Shown: piece after piece, positions 35,733 to 44,144 of the stretch
Layout: every line of letters starts with the position of its first letter
Numbering within the stretch: position 1 is the first letter of the stretch
Source: Calothrix sp. PCC 7507
Lineage (GTDB): Bacteria > Cyanobacteriota > Cyanobacteriia > Cyanobacteriales > Nostocaceae
Direction of reading: 5' to 3'
Assembly (NCBI RefSeq): GCF_000316575.1
Contig: NC_019682.1
Span: forward strand, 4,400,001 to 4,464,000
DNA length: 64,000 bases
Position numbers and translations under genes: made by a program
Notes under the pieces: generated by a model
Databases searched by the model: none
The model's input: the letters and a program-made list of their open reading frames with translations, nothing else
What the model was told of the DNA's origin: nothing

Positions 35733-38267
35733 TCAATAAGCAATAGCTGTAATCTCAGAAAGAATCTGTAACCAAGTAGGAACAGCTACCTCACTTGGAG
35801 AATCTCCAGCAGCAATAAACCTCAGCAAGTTTTCCTTTTTGGAAATATTTTGCAGACTAGGAATAATTTGATCTAAAATGCCCTCTAGCTCAGAATTAAC
35901 TTGTTGATTAATCTCACTCACATATTGCACCAGGTGGAGGGTAGCGCTAGCAGTAATTTCATCCCTCAGTCGCAGCACAAATAGCTGGTGATTGGCGGAT
36001 CTGGGTAAACTTTGGTTTCTCTCTGGTGCCCAATCAAAGATTTGCCCAATGTTGTGTTTTTCATCTTGACGTGCTAAGGGAAAAATTGCTTCCGGGGCGA
36101 TCGCTTTTTCTTTGCTTCTAATTTCTGAAATTATGGCGTCTTTCCATTCGGTAGGATCTGATCCTAATAGCAGTTTATAAAATAAATCAGCGGCTTCCAC
36201 ACCAAATTTTGCTTCAATATCTTGTTCCTGTTCTGGGTTGAGAATTGCCTTTAAATGGTCGCGTTCTAAGGCTATCTGATTTGATAATTTGTTTAACAAG
36301 TCTACAGTTGCTTGATGGATGCGATCGCGGGCGAAATCTTCTAGTTCTTTGATAGTTTTGGCAAATGCTGGATAAAAATCGTCGCTTTTAGTGGGAAGTG
36401 TACTATTAACTTTATTTTCCCGCCCAAATAACTTTCCGGCTGCACCTTTAGATTCGGCGATCGCTATGACACCATTATTAGCTTTGTTAAACAACAAAGT
36501 CCATTGATTCCAATCAAGTATCCGATAAGTTAGCTCGTCTTTTACCACGTCACTAACCCCAATCCCACGTCTATCTTTCAGTGGTTCTTTTCCTAAATCT
36601 TTGAGAAAATTCCGATAGGTTTTATCTAAGCTTTCGATAGCAGTCCGAAATTCAAGTAAAGCCGGACTCTCTCCTGTCGGAATACCTTGCTCGTGAATTT
36701 CTTCCAGAATATTCCTCAAGTTATCTTGTTCTTGACGCACAGTATTAGCTGCTCTTTGAGTGTCTTCATACAGTTGCTTCAGACCATGATTAGCTACGTG
36801 GTTTTGAATTAATTCTCGCAACTTGGAGATACTCCCATCTTGAGCAAAATAACCTAGCTGTCTGCCTAGATGATTGCGTGCATCTGCTGCTAGTAATCGT
36901 TCGCTTAAGCGCCCCCATTTTTCTTGTAATCGCTTAGAACGGTCTATGTAATTAGGATAATCTAAGTTAGCCAAAAACTCCGGTGAACCGGCTTTAACTG
37001 TAGTAGAACGTTTAGCTAAATCAGCTAATCCTAATAGTGGTGATAGTAAAACAACGCGGTCTTTTTGGGTGGTAAATGCGCCAGCACCGTCAATAGTTGT
37101 TTGCAGAACTTTGAGTTTTTGAAAAACGCTTGTTGCATCTAAATTATTGTGAGTATGATCGTCAATTAGTTGATCGAGTTCTCTTTCACCGCCCTCGCTA
37201 TCTAAAGGTAGTTGATCAAAGCGCCCTACCCCCACAAGAATCAGATCCTTCAAGTCTTGTCCTGGGCGCTGCTGCTGCATCATGGTGAATATTTTATTGG
37301 CGCGATCGCTTCCGGGGGATTTACCATTCAGCAACACTAAAATTGTCTGGACTTCTGCTAATTCTCGTAGTGATAAAAAAGTGTCCCTGGCTCCCGAATT
37401 AGCAGCCCCTAACCCCGGAAAATCTAAGAGAATAAATTCTGAAGCACCTGTAACATCCCAAATTTCCCGCGATATTTTCACTTCAATATCAACGCGGCGA
37501 ATTAGTGGAAAGCTGTTCTGTAATAGCTTGATTGCTAGCCTCTGGGGTGGACTGGGTAGTCGAATGTGCGCCGGTGGTAAATCTTCAAAACTCAGAGTTT
37601 GGATTGCCATTGGCTGTTCAGCTAACTGTAATCCCTCACGGGCAGTGGTAGGATCAATCTGGTAATGTCCACCACACATTGCCTCTCCGTAAGATTGATA
37701 CGCACGCACAAATAATACTAATTCCCGCAATAAATAGCGTAGCTCTAAATTGTTACTACTATTCCATGTTTCCTCACACCAGTTGAGAATATCTTTCCCG
37801 GCTTTGAGTTTTGATAGCAGTGCTGGTGGAAGTCCAGCTGCAATTGTGCGGCGGTTTGCTTCTCCTAGCATAAAGCGCAGACATTCATCCACCCCGTCAC
37901 GATCGAGATACTCTATAGTGAAATTACTCACTTGTGTTGTCGCAAAAGTATCTTGTGGGATAATATGAATGGCTGTGACGTTTCCTGTCGTGGGGTTTTC
38001 ACTGACTGGCAAAGCGTCTGCATACCCGATTAAGCTGCCTAAAAGTAAAGTTTTCCCACTGCTAAATTCACCCATCACACCGATTTTCACTGGTGAAGTC
38101 GCCAACTCTATAGTTTTCTGTGCAGCTTCCCGCAGACGCGCTAGACATTCATCGAGGCTAGCTGGCACCCAATCTTCTTGTTTAGAGGGGTACTGGGGTA
38201 CTGAGTCTATTTTCTGGAGGATGTATTCGCCATACTCTTGCAAACGCTCTAGTTTTTCCAGTTCCAT
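35733..38267 (-). CDS. Dynamin-like large GTPase
   Basis: About 845 residues. G1 loop GEFSSGKT (66-73), a G2-type PTTGNVT (92-98), G3 LLDFPGLG around residue 280, and in place of G4 an altered GVGRFDQ. Long helical segments on both sides match bacterial dynamin-like proteins (GEFSSGKT is their usual P-loop). Such proteins act on membranes or in phage defence. No transmembrane helix is evident. I start at ATG 38267 (MELEKLERL), 10 bases after GGGGGGAA; the frame opens at 38315. Downstream genes encode an Hsp70-like ATPase and an unknown protein. Confidence 0.8.
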   Translation of the reverse strand: MELEKLERLQEYGEYILQKIDSVPQYPSKQEDWVPASLDECLARLREAAQKTIELATSPVKIGVMGEFSSGKTLLLGSLIGYADALPVSENPTTGNVTAIHIIPQDTFATTQVSNFTIEYLDRDGVDECLRFMLGEANRRTIAAGLPPALLSKLKAGKDILNWCEETWNSSNNLELRYLLRELVLFVRAYQSYGEAMCGGHYQIDPTTAREGLQLAEQPMAIQTLSFEDLPPAHIRLPSPPQRLAIKLLQNSFPLIRRVDIEVKISREIWDVTGASEFILLDFPGLGAANSGARDTFLSLRELAEVQTILVLLNGKSPGSDRANKIFTMMQQQRPGQDLKDLILVGVGRFDQLPLDSEGGERELDQLIDDHTHNNLDATSVFQKLKVLQTTIDGAGAFTTQKDRVVLLSPLLGLADLAKRSTTVKAGSPEFLANLDYPNYIDRSKRLQEKWGRLSERLLAADARNHLGRQLGYFAQDGSISKLRELIQNHVANHGLKQLYEDTQRAANTVRQEQDNLRNILEEIHEQGIPTGESPALLEFRTAIESLDKTYRNFLKDLGKEPLKDRRGIGVSDVVKDELTYRILDWNQWTLLFNKANNGVIAIAESKGAAGKLFGRENKVNSTLPTKSDDFYPAFAKTIKELEDFARDRIHQATVDLLNKLSNQIALERDHLKAILNPEQEQDIEAKFGVEAADLFYKLLLGSDPTEWKDAIISEIRSKEKAIAPEAIFPLARQDEKHNIGQIFDWAPERNQSLPRSANHQLFVLRLRDEITASATLHLVQYVSEINQQVNSELEGILDQIIPSLQNISKKENLLRFIAAGDSPSEVAVPTWLQILSEITAIAY

Positions 38268-38639
38268 AGAATAGTTTCCCCCCTTAGATAAATTTCTGTG
38301 AGTTTTATAACACAAAAAATGCGATCGCTAACCATTGATGCACTATTTGGCATTTCTCTCTATCAGTTTGCGATGCCAGCATGATTCATCAGTAAAAGTT
38401 CAGGCATTTTTACATGTTTTAACATAATTATGTTTATTGCAGGAGACAGCAGGCAACAGGGAAAGAACTAGCCCGAATAATCGGACTCCTTGTTCAGGAT
38501 CGTGATGTCAAGCTCTACTGGACAATCGTCTACGCTGGACTTTAAATCAATTAGCTTACACAAGTGTATAAGTCGATTGCAGGTAAACCTATCTAAAAGT
38601 AGAAGCAGGAAAAACAAATTACCTTAAGTTCCTACTTCT
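38268..38639. other. Gene-free stretch between dynamin gene and IS1380 element
   Basis: 372 bases. It includes the dynamin gene's promoter region, one GCGATCGC site and no open frame of interest. Confidence 0.6.
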
Positions 38640-40481
38640 CCCGGATTTCTCACAAGTTAGAAAAAATCATTGGCATTAGCAAAATTTAGGATAATTTAAT
38701 TGATACATCATCAAATTGGATTCTAAAACAGGATACAGCAGTATTAAGACTTAACCTATAAGAATAAATGCATACAATATAAATCTTAAATACTGAGGCA
38801 ATAACTCTTTAAACATAACAATAAACATAGTAAAACTAGGGTTGAATCCAGTAAAACAACCCAAATTTTAAGCTAATAATTATAAAATTATAATTCCAAC
38901 TAAGAGAAAATTAACCAGGGCATTTTAGCCGAGATAAATAATTATAAGCTGTTGCGAAAATCTCTTTGTAGGGGTAAGCATTACTAATTGCAATCAAAAC
39001 CCGTCGGCGACTAACAGTAATAATTGCTCCTAATTTCAATAACTTTGTACGGATAGTTCCAACTTGAGCATTTTGGAGTTCGGTTTTTGCCAAACATTTC
39101 TCTCGGAGGGCATTCATCAAAATATAAGCTATGGAAGTAAACCACAGACGTAATTGATTACCAGCAAATGTATGAGTACTAGTTCTGTCACTTTTTAATT
39201 CTAATTTTTGTTCCTTGAAACAATTCTCTATATTGCCTCGTGGACAATATTTTTGAGTATAAAGCCGTCCTGGCGGTACTTTTTTACTAGGGAGTGAAGT
39301 CACGACAAAGCGAGTATTTACTCCTTCATTGCTATATTCAATTTTTGAGACAACGCGGCGATTACGGCTCCAACTTAAGAAAGTTTTATAATCGAGAGAA
39401 CAATACCAAACTGAGCTATCAACCAATGCTGTTGCTTGTTTTTTTAAGTCATCTGACGGAGTAAATAAGGTTTCAAAAAACTCTACTACGGTTTCAATTT
39501 TTTGCGAGTATTCCAGAAAAGCTCGGTATTTAGTTGATTGAGACAGTTGAATTAGCCGACTGTTTTGTGCCAATCCAAACACATAATCTACTCCGATTTG
39601 AGATTCGCACCAACTCATAATATCTTCTCTCGAATATGCACTATCTCCACGCACAAGAATTTTCACATTACTCCAACGTTCACGTATTAGTTTAATTACT
39701 CGTTGTAATTCTGGCAATGCCTCTTCTGCCGGATCTACATTTGAAGCACGTAGTTTTGAGGCTAATAAATGTTTCCCACAGAAAATATATAGGGGAGCAT
39801 AGCAATACCCTTTATAGTAAGGGTTAAAGAAAGATTTTTCTTGATTACCGTGTACTAAGTCATCAGTAACATCCAAGTCTAAAACTATTTGTCGTGGTGG
39901 TTTCTGAAAGGATTCTAAAAATATTTCAACCAGCAGTTTTTCTATTGCTTCTGCATCATGCTCAATTCGATGATATCGACTCTCGGCTCTATTTGAAACA
40001 TCTTCTGGACAGTGTTCAAGACGATTTAAGGTACTTTTTCCGGCCATTTTAACTGGTTCTTGTCCCGAAGTAATGGATTTTCCAACGGAGAGCGCAAACA
40101 TCACATCATGACGTAAAGTTTCATGGTCATTGATGTCTTCATAACCCATTACTAAACCATATACTCTCTGTGCAATTAAACTACTGACCGAATGTTCAAT
40201 TCGATTTTGTTCTCGGTAATCTTTAAAACATCCTGCTAGCCGTGATGTTATCTCCCTTTTTCGGTCTAGCTCCGCAATTAAAGTTACTCCGGCATCTGAT
40301 GTTACAGTCTCACCGTTGAAATTAACTACGACTGGACATGACTTTACTGATTCAAATTGGAACTGTTCCGGTATACAACCTGTTTTATTGGGGGTCATGC
40401 TTAAAACTGCTGGAATTCATGTGCAATAGATATTTTGGCAGTTTTCGACCCCTATTTTTTTCGGCTTGTGAGAAATCCGGG
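38640..40481 (-). mobile_element. IS1380-family insertion sequence
   Basis: About 1842 bp. The ends are inverted: CCCGGATTTCTCACAAG at 38640-38656 and its complement at 40465-40481, with further matching GAAAAAAT just inside. Flanking bases TTCT (left) and TTAT (right) could be a decayed 4-bp target duplication. It holds one intact transposase gene, so the element may still be active. Confidence 0.8.
38911..40398 (-). CDS. IS1380-family DDE transposase
   Basis: 495 residues, full length and uninterrupted. IS1380 hallmarks: FNGETVTSDAGVTLIAELDR near the N-terminus, IVLDLDVTDD (first Asp, about 174-176), ILVRGDSAYS (second Asp, 252), and YCPRGNIENCFKEQK (third acidic residue) near residue 400. 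It catalyses cut-and-paste movement of the element between the inverted repeats at 38640 and 40481. The 270 bases between its stop and the left inverted repeat are non-coding. Confidence 0.92.
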   Translation of the reverse strand: MTPNKTGCIPEQFQFESVKSCPVVVNFNGETVTSDAGVTLIAELDRKREITSRLAGCFKDYREQNRIEHSVSSLIAQRVYGLVMGYEDINDHETLRHDVMFALSVGKSITSGQEPVKMAGKSTLNRLEHCPEDVSNRAESRYHRIEHDAEAIEKLLVEIFLESFQKPPRQIVLDLDVTDDLVHGNQEKSFFNPYYKGYCYAPLYIFCGKHLLASKLRASNVDPAEEALPELQRVIKLIRERWSNVKILVRGDSAYSREDIMSWCESQIGVDYVFGLAQNSRLIQLSQSTKYRAFLEYSQKIETVVEFFETLFTPSDDLKKQATALVDSSVWYCSLDYKTFLSWSRNRRVVSKIEYSNEGVNTRFVVTSLPSKKVPPGRLYTQKYCPRGNIENCFKEQKLELKSDRTSTHTFAGNQLRLWFTSIAYILMNALREKCLAKTELQNAQVGTIRTKLLKLGAIITVSRRRVLIAISNAYPYKEIFATAYNYLSRLKCPG

Positions 40482-40778
40482 TTATAGTGCATTTGTATTG
40501 ATGCTTGAGATTTAGCCTTATTTCCTGCCTTAAATGTGGGAATTTTATTTTTTGTGTAGGAATTTTTGTATATTATGTATGCTTGAACGGTGACTTTAGT
40601 CATGGATGTATTTGTGACTTTTGTCAGGATATTTTTTTTAATAAAAGAGGTTTAATAATGTGAAGTAGAAACTAAATAATCTAAAATTTATGGGAATATC
40701 GGCTTTCAATAAGCATCTGATAATTCAGGGAAAGTTATGGCTTTTCCTATTTATATAAATGTTATTTAGTAACTCCTA

Positions 40779-41096
40779 ATGATAGGTAAATTTCTTGGTA
40801 AAAAAATAATAAAAATGAGCTACTATGACTTTAATGAGCATTTCTGGTCGCCAAAAACTGTCTGTATTCAATCAAAATCAGGAAATTCTAGCCGAAAATC
40901 TTCTTACAAAAACTTAATTATTCTTGTCCCAATAATATTGATGCCTGTATGCATAGGCTTGTTAATAACAATTTTATTTAGAATCAGCAATAGCCATCTA
41001 GATAGAAATTTTATCAAAATAAATAATGTTGATGGTAATTGCTTGATGCTTAAAAGTAACAGTGGAATTCAAATTTATTGCTCTAACTTAGACTAA
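40779..41096 (+). CDS. Small single-pass membrane protein, unknown
   Basis: 105 residues (or 93 if started at ATG 40815, MSYYDFNEHFW). A polar N-terminal part is followed by one strong transmembrane helix (ILVPIILMPVCIGLLITILF, about 49-68). A ~35-residue outer tail has two cysteines (NCLMLKSNSGIQIYC) that could form a disulfide. Not recognised. No ribosome site is obvious for either start. It lies alone between the insertion sequence and a gene-poor region. Confidence 0.45.
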   Translation: MIGKFLGKKIIKMSYYDFNEHFWSPKTVCIQSKSGNSSRKSSYKNLIILVPIILMPVCIGLLITILFRISNSHLDRNFIKINNVDGNCLMLKSNSGIQIYCSNLD

Positions 41097-41504
41097 TTTT
41101 AATAATTAAAAATTCAAAATTAATCGGAGAAACATACTCCCCGCAGTGATGGCGGCGATCGCTTTATTTGATTGAGATTTCCTCTAAGAAAGAGGGCGAC
41201 ATCTCACTAGCCGTAGTCTAGATTGGGCTATACATCAAGCGCATACTGCCAAAAGTGCTCCTCCCCTTCAAGCAACGAAATAGCGATCGCCTGGGCGTGC
41301 GGTTGCGACTTAGAAGCTCACTGGTGTTATCCAAAAAACGGCGAGTTTTGCACTTAGGCATCCATGCGATCGCAGTCCTTGTTATTCTCCCCACAATGGT
41401 AACGTAAAAATGTCATTAGCTTGTGGGACTTGCAAGGCAAAAATTTGCTGACGGAATTTCCGTGATTGGCTGTTCAGGGATGGAGATATTCGGTAAGTCA
41501 ATAT
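41097..41504. other. Gene-poor stretch with three GCGATCGC-type sites
   Basis: About 400 bases with no meaningful frame. It is more GC-rich than its flanks and may be relic coding DNA, but no family was recognised. Confidence 0.5.
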
Positions 41505-41735
41505 TTATCTACTGCGGCACGAAGTATTGAATACTAAAACTAAAATTATTCCACCTATAAATGAGATGAAAAGTAGCATCCAAAGCATTCTAGCTTTATC
41601 ATTGACGATATCGTAAGCATCTTTCCTAAAGCTCAAAGAAAGCAAGCTAAAAGCAGCAAGACCATTTACTAAAAAAGAAATGCTTAATGCAATAACTAGA
41701 ACAGTACACATCACATCTCTTTGTAGATTTAGCAT
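41505..41735 (-). CDS. Small membrane protein, unknown
   Basis: 76 residues from ATG 41735, which follows GAGGAAAAATT (the frame itself opens at 41804). Two hydrophobic helices (about 10-33 and 51-68) are separated by a charged loop with RKDAYDIVNDKAR. Not recognised. It is transcribed away from the 42.2-kb operon, leaving about 485 bases between them. Confidence 0.45.
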   Translation of the reverse strand: MLNLQRDVMCTVLVIALSISFLVNGLAAFSLLSLSFRKDAYDIVNDKARMLWMLLFISFIGGIILVLVFNTSCRSR

Positions 41736-42220
41736 AATTTTTCCTCGAAGGTAAAACCAAATACAATTACTCAGTATATTTAAACACAAAAAAATAGAAA
41801 TCAAGGGCTAGGGCGATATCAATACTGCAAGGGAGGAATGGCACTAAGAAAAGCGCAAATCCTGAATATGGCTTTGGGTATAAATGAACTTTAATGTCAT
41901 TAATAGCCTAGTTTTTTGACTACTACAGGAACTCTGTAATCATAGAAGTCACTCTCTGCTGTCACCATATAAAACTTATATGCAGTACCCTAATTGAGAA
42001 GTTATACCTACTGTGCGGACTGATGATTTAGAAATGCGATCGCACTTGGTAATTATTAACGTCTTCAGTATTTATTCGGATATGATTCACAACAAGGTAA
42101 TATATAGTTAAAATACTCAATAAATACGGAGGCGCATCAGAGTACATTTATTTTTTAAGCAAAATCACCTTTAATTATGGTAGATTTTAAGCAAAAATTA
42201 AGTAATTATTAAATATATAT
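41736..42220. other. Upstream region of the acyl-activation/export operon
   Basis: About 485 AT-rich bases that must carry the operon promoter. I searched by eye for NtcA (GTA-N8-TAC) and CRP-like sites and found no convincing match. The start codon at 42221 lacks a strong ribosome site. Confidence 0.5.
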
Positions 42221-44140
42221 ATGAAAAATGCATTAAACTCGCTTCTAGAACCATTAAATAAACTTTCGGCATCTGAACAAATGGTTTTAGAAAATATAAT
42301 GCAACCTGTTATATTTTCAGCCGGAACTTATATATTTAAAGAAGGTGGGATCGCGGATAGCTGTTACATCCTTAAAGAAGGTATAGTACGGATTGAAACG
42401 GCATCAGAGAATAATTCTAATTTTGTACTTAATTATTTGGAAGCTGGGACAATTTTTGGAGAAATAAGCGTATTAGATAAAATGCCTCGTTCGGCTACTG
42501 CTTATGCTCAAACAAATATAATAGCTAAAAAAATACTAATTAAAGAGTTAGAACTCTTATTAGAAACTTATCCAAAAATATTAGTTTGTCTCTGGGAAGT
42601 GTTTGGAAAAACTGCTGCCCTGAGAGTTCGTTCTTTGCAGGAATTGGCGATTAAAAAAAATAACTTCGAGATATACCCAGAAGTGGAAGAAATGCTCGAT
42701 AAAGCTTTACAAGCTCAAAAAGAAATTCAAACTTGGTCTGAAGAACGTATAGATGCCTTATTACTCGTAATTGCTTCATCAGTTGCGGAACACGCCGAAT
42801 CATTAGCAATAGCAACAGTAAAGGCTACTCGTGTTGGGGATATTTCGGATAAAGTTACTAAGAATAAAATTGCTAGCTTGGGTATTTATCGCTCGCTGGT
42901 TGGTAAATCTGGATGCGGATATATCTCAAATTATAAAATTAATAATGTTTGTGAAATAGCAAGTCCAATGGGAATTATTTTTGGCATGATTCCCATGACT
43001 AACCCAGTTGCAACAGCAGTTTTTAAAGCTTTAATTTGTATAAAAAGCCGTAATGCACTGATTTTAAGTTTCCCACTTTCTACTAAGAATGTTGGCACGT
43101 TAGTTTGTGAAATTATTCAGGAAGCTTTAATTCGGCAAGATGCACCTGTAGACCTGATTCAGTGGTTAAAACATCGTAGTTCCCGCGAACAAACAGAAAT
43201 ATTAATGAAGCATAAAAACGTCTCCTTAATTTTAGCAACAGGAGGCGCGAATATGGTGAAAGCTGCTTATAGTTCCGGAACTCCGGCAATTGGTGTGGGT
43301 CCTGCTAATACGCCTACCTTAATTTGTGCGGATGCAAATATTCAACATGCTGCCCGCAGTATTATTGTCAGCAAATCATTTGATAATGGATTGATTTGTG
43401 GTTCTGAACATAATTTAATAGTTGATGCACGAGTTAGGAAGAACTTTATTAAAGTATTAGAACAAGAAGGTGCAGCAATACTTACACAGGAAGAAAAAAG
43501 CTACTTTAGCACCGTTGCTTTTGAAGATCAATCGCATCGATTGCAAGCAAAAATTATTGGTCAGTCAGCGGCTAAAATTGCTGCTATGGCAAATATTAAA
43601 CGCGATTATTCCATCAAAGTAATTATAGTTCCGAATGAATCTGTAAATTTAGATAATCCATATGCTTATGAGAAGATGGCACCGATACTGAGTTTATTTA
43701 CGGTTCAAAATGAGATTGAAGGTATAGAGCTTTGTCGGAGGATATTACAGATAGAAGGGAAAGGACATACAGCCATTATTCACACAAAAAATAAGGCATT
43801 AGTGAGAAGATTTGGGTTAGAAATGCCAGCTAGTAGAATATTAGTAAATTCGCCAGGAGTACATGGAATTATAGGTTTGACAAGCGCTTTAGACCCATCA
43901 TTCACATTAGGGTGCGGTACGTTTGGGGGAAATTCAACTACTGATAATGTTACTTATCGCCATCTTTTGAATTTAAAACGGATCGCATATTATCAAGCGC
44001 CAAAGTTTTTAGATCCAGAGATATTTAAAAATACATATCCCTGGTGGTTACTGCAATTACTGAACTTATTAAACTTTTTAAAACTCAATTCTTTAGTTAC
44101 ATTTATATCGCAACTAGTTTCGATTGAATTGAGAAGATAA
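42221..44140 (+). CDS. Cyclic-nucleotide-binding domain fused to CoA-acylating-type aldehyde dehydrogenase
   Basis: 639 residues. Residues ~10-135 are a cNMP-binding domain: FKEGGIADSCYILKEGIVRI and the phosphate cassette FGEISVLDKMPRSATA (79-94), keeping the conserved Arg90. Residues ~150-595 are an acylating aldehyde dehydrogenase of the AdhE N-terminal/EutE class: MGIIFGMIPMTNP (250-262) and GVGPANTP for NAD binding, and FDNGLICGSEHN with the catalytic Cys393. These enzymes interconvert acyl thioester plus NADH with aldehyde. A hydrophobic tail (607-635) suggests membrane association. First gene of the operon, four bases before the next. I know of no characterised protein with this domain pairing. 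Confidence 0.85.
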   Translation: MKNALNSLLEPLNKLSASEQMVLENIMQPVIFSAGTYIFKEGGIADSCYILKEGIVRIETASENNSNFVLNYLEAGTIFGEISVLDKMPRSATAYAQTNIIAKKILIKELELLLETYPKILVCLWEVFGKTAALRVRSLQELAIKKNNFEIYPEVEEMLDKALQAQKEIQTWSEERIDALLLVIASSVAEHAESLAIATVKATRVGDISDKVTKNKIASLGIYRSLVGKSGCGYISNYKINNVCEIASPMGIIFGMIPMTNPVATAVFKALICIKSRNALILSFPLSTKNVGTLVCEIIQEALIRQDAPVDLIQWLKHRSSREQTEILMKHKNVSLILATGGANMVKAAYSSGTPAIGVGPANTPTLICADANIQHAARSIIVSKSFDNGLICGSEHNLIVDARVRKNFIKVLEQEGAAILTQEEKSYFSTVAFEDQSHRLQAKIIGQSAAKIAAMANIKRDYSIKVIIVPNESVNLDNPYAYEKMAPILSLFTVQNEIEGIELCRRILQIEGKGHTAIIHTKNKALVRRFGLEMPASRILVNSPGVHGIIGLTSALDPSFTLGCGTFGGNSTTDNVTYRHLLNLKRIAYYQAPKFLDPEIFKNTYPWWLLQLLNLLNFLKLNSLVTFISQLVSIELRR

Positions 44141-44144
44141 AATT

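Noticed and set aside
40385-40603. 72-residue minus-strand frame overlapping the IS1380 right end
   Set aside because: It spans the inverted repeat and the transposase start with no family features; judged a chance frame.
41736-42220. NtcA or CRP-type site upstream of the acyl-export operon
   Set aside because: GTA...TAC pairs found by eye had spacings of 14 or more bases rather than 8; no convincing TGTGA-N6-TCACA site.
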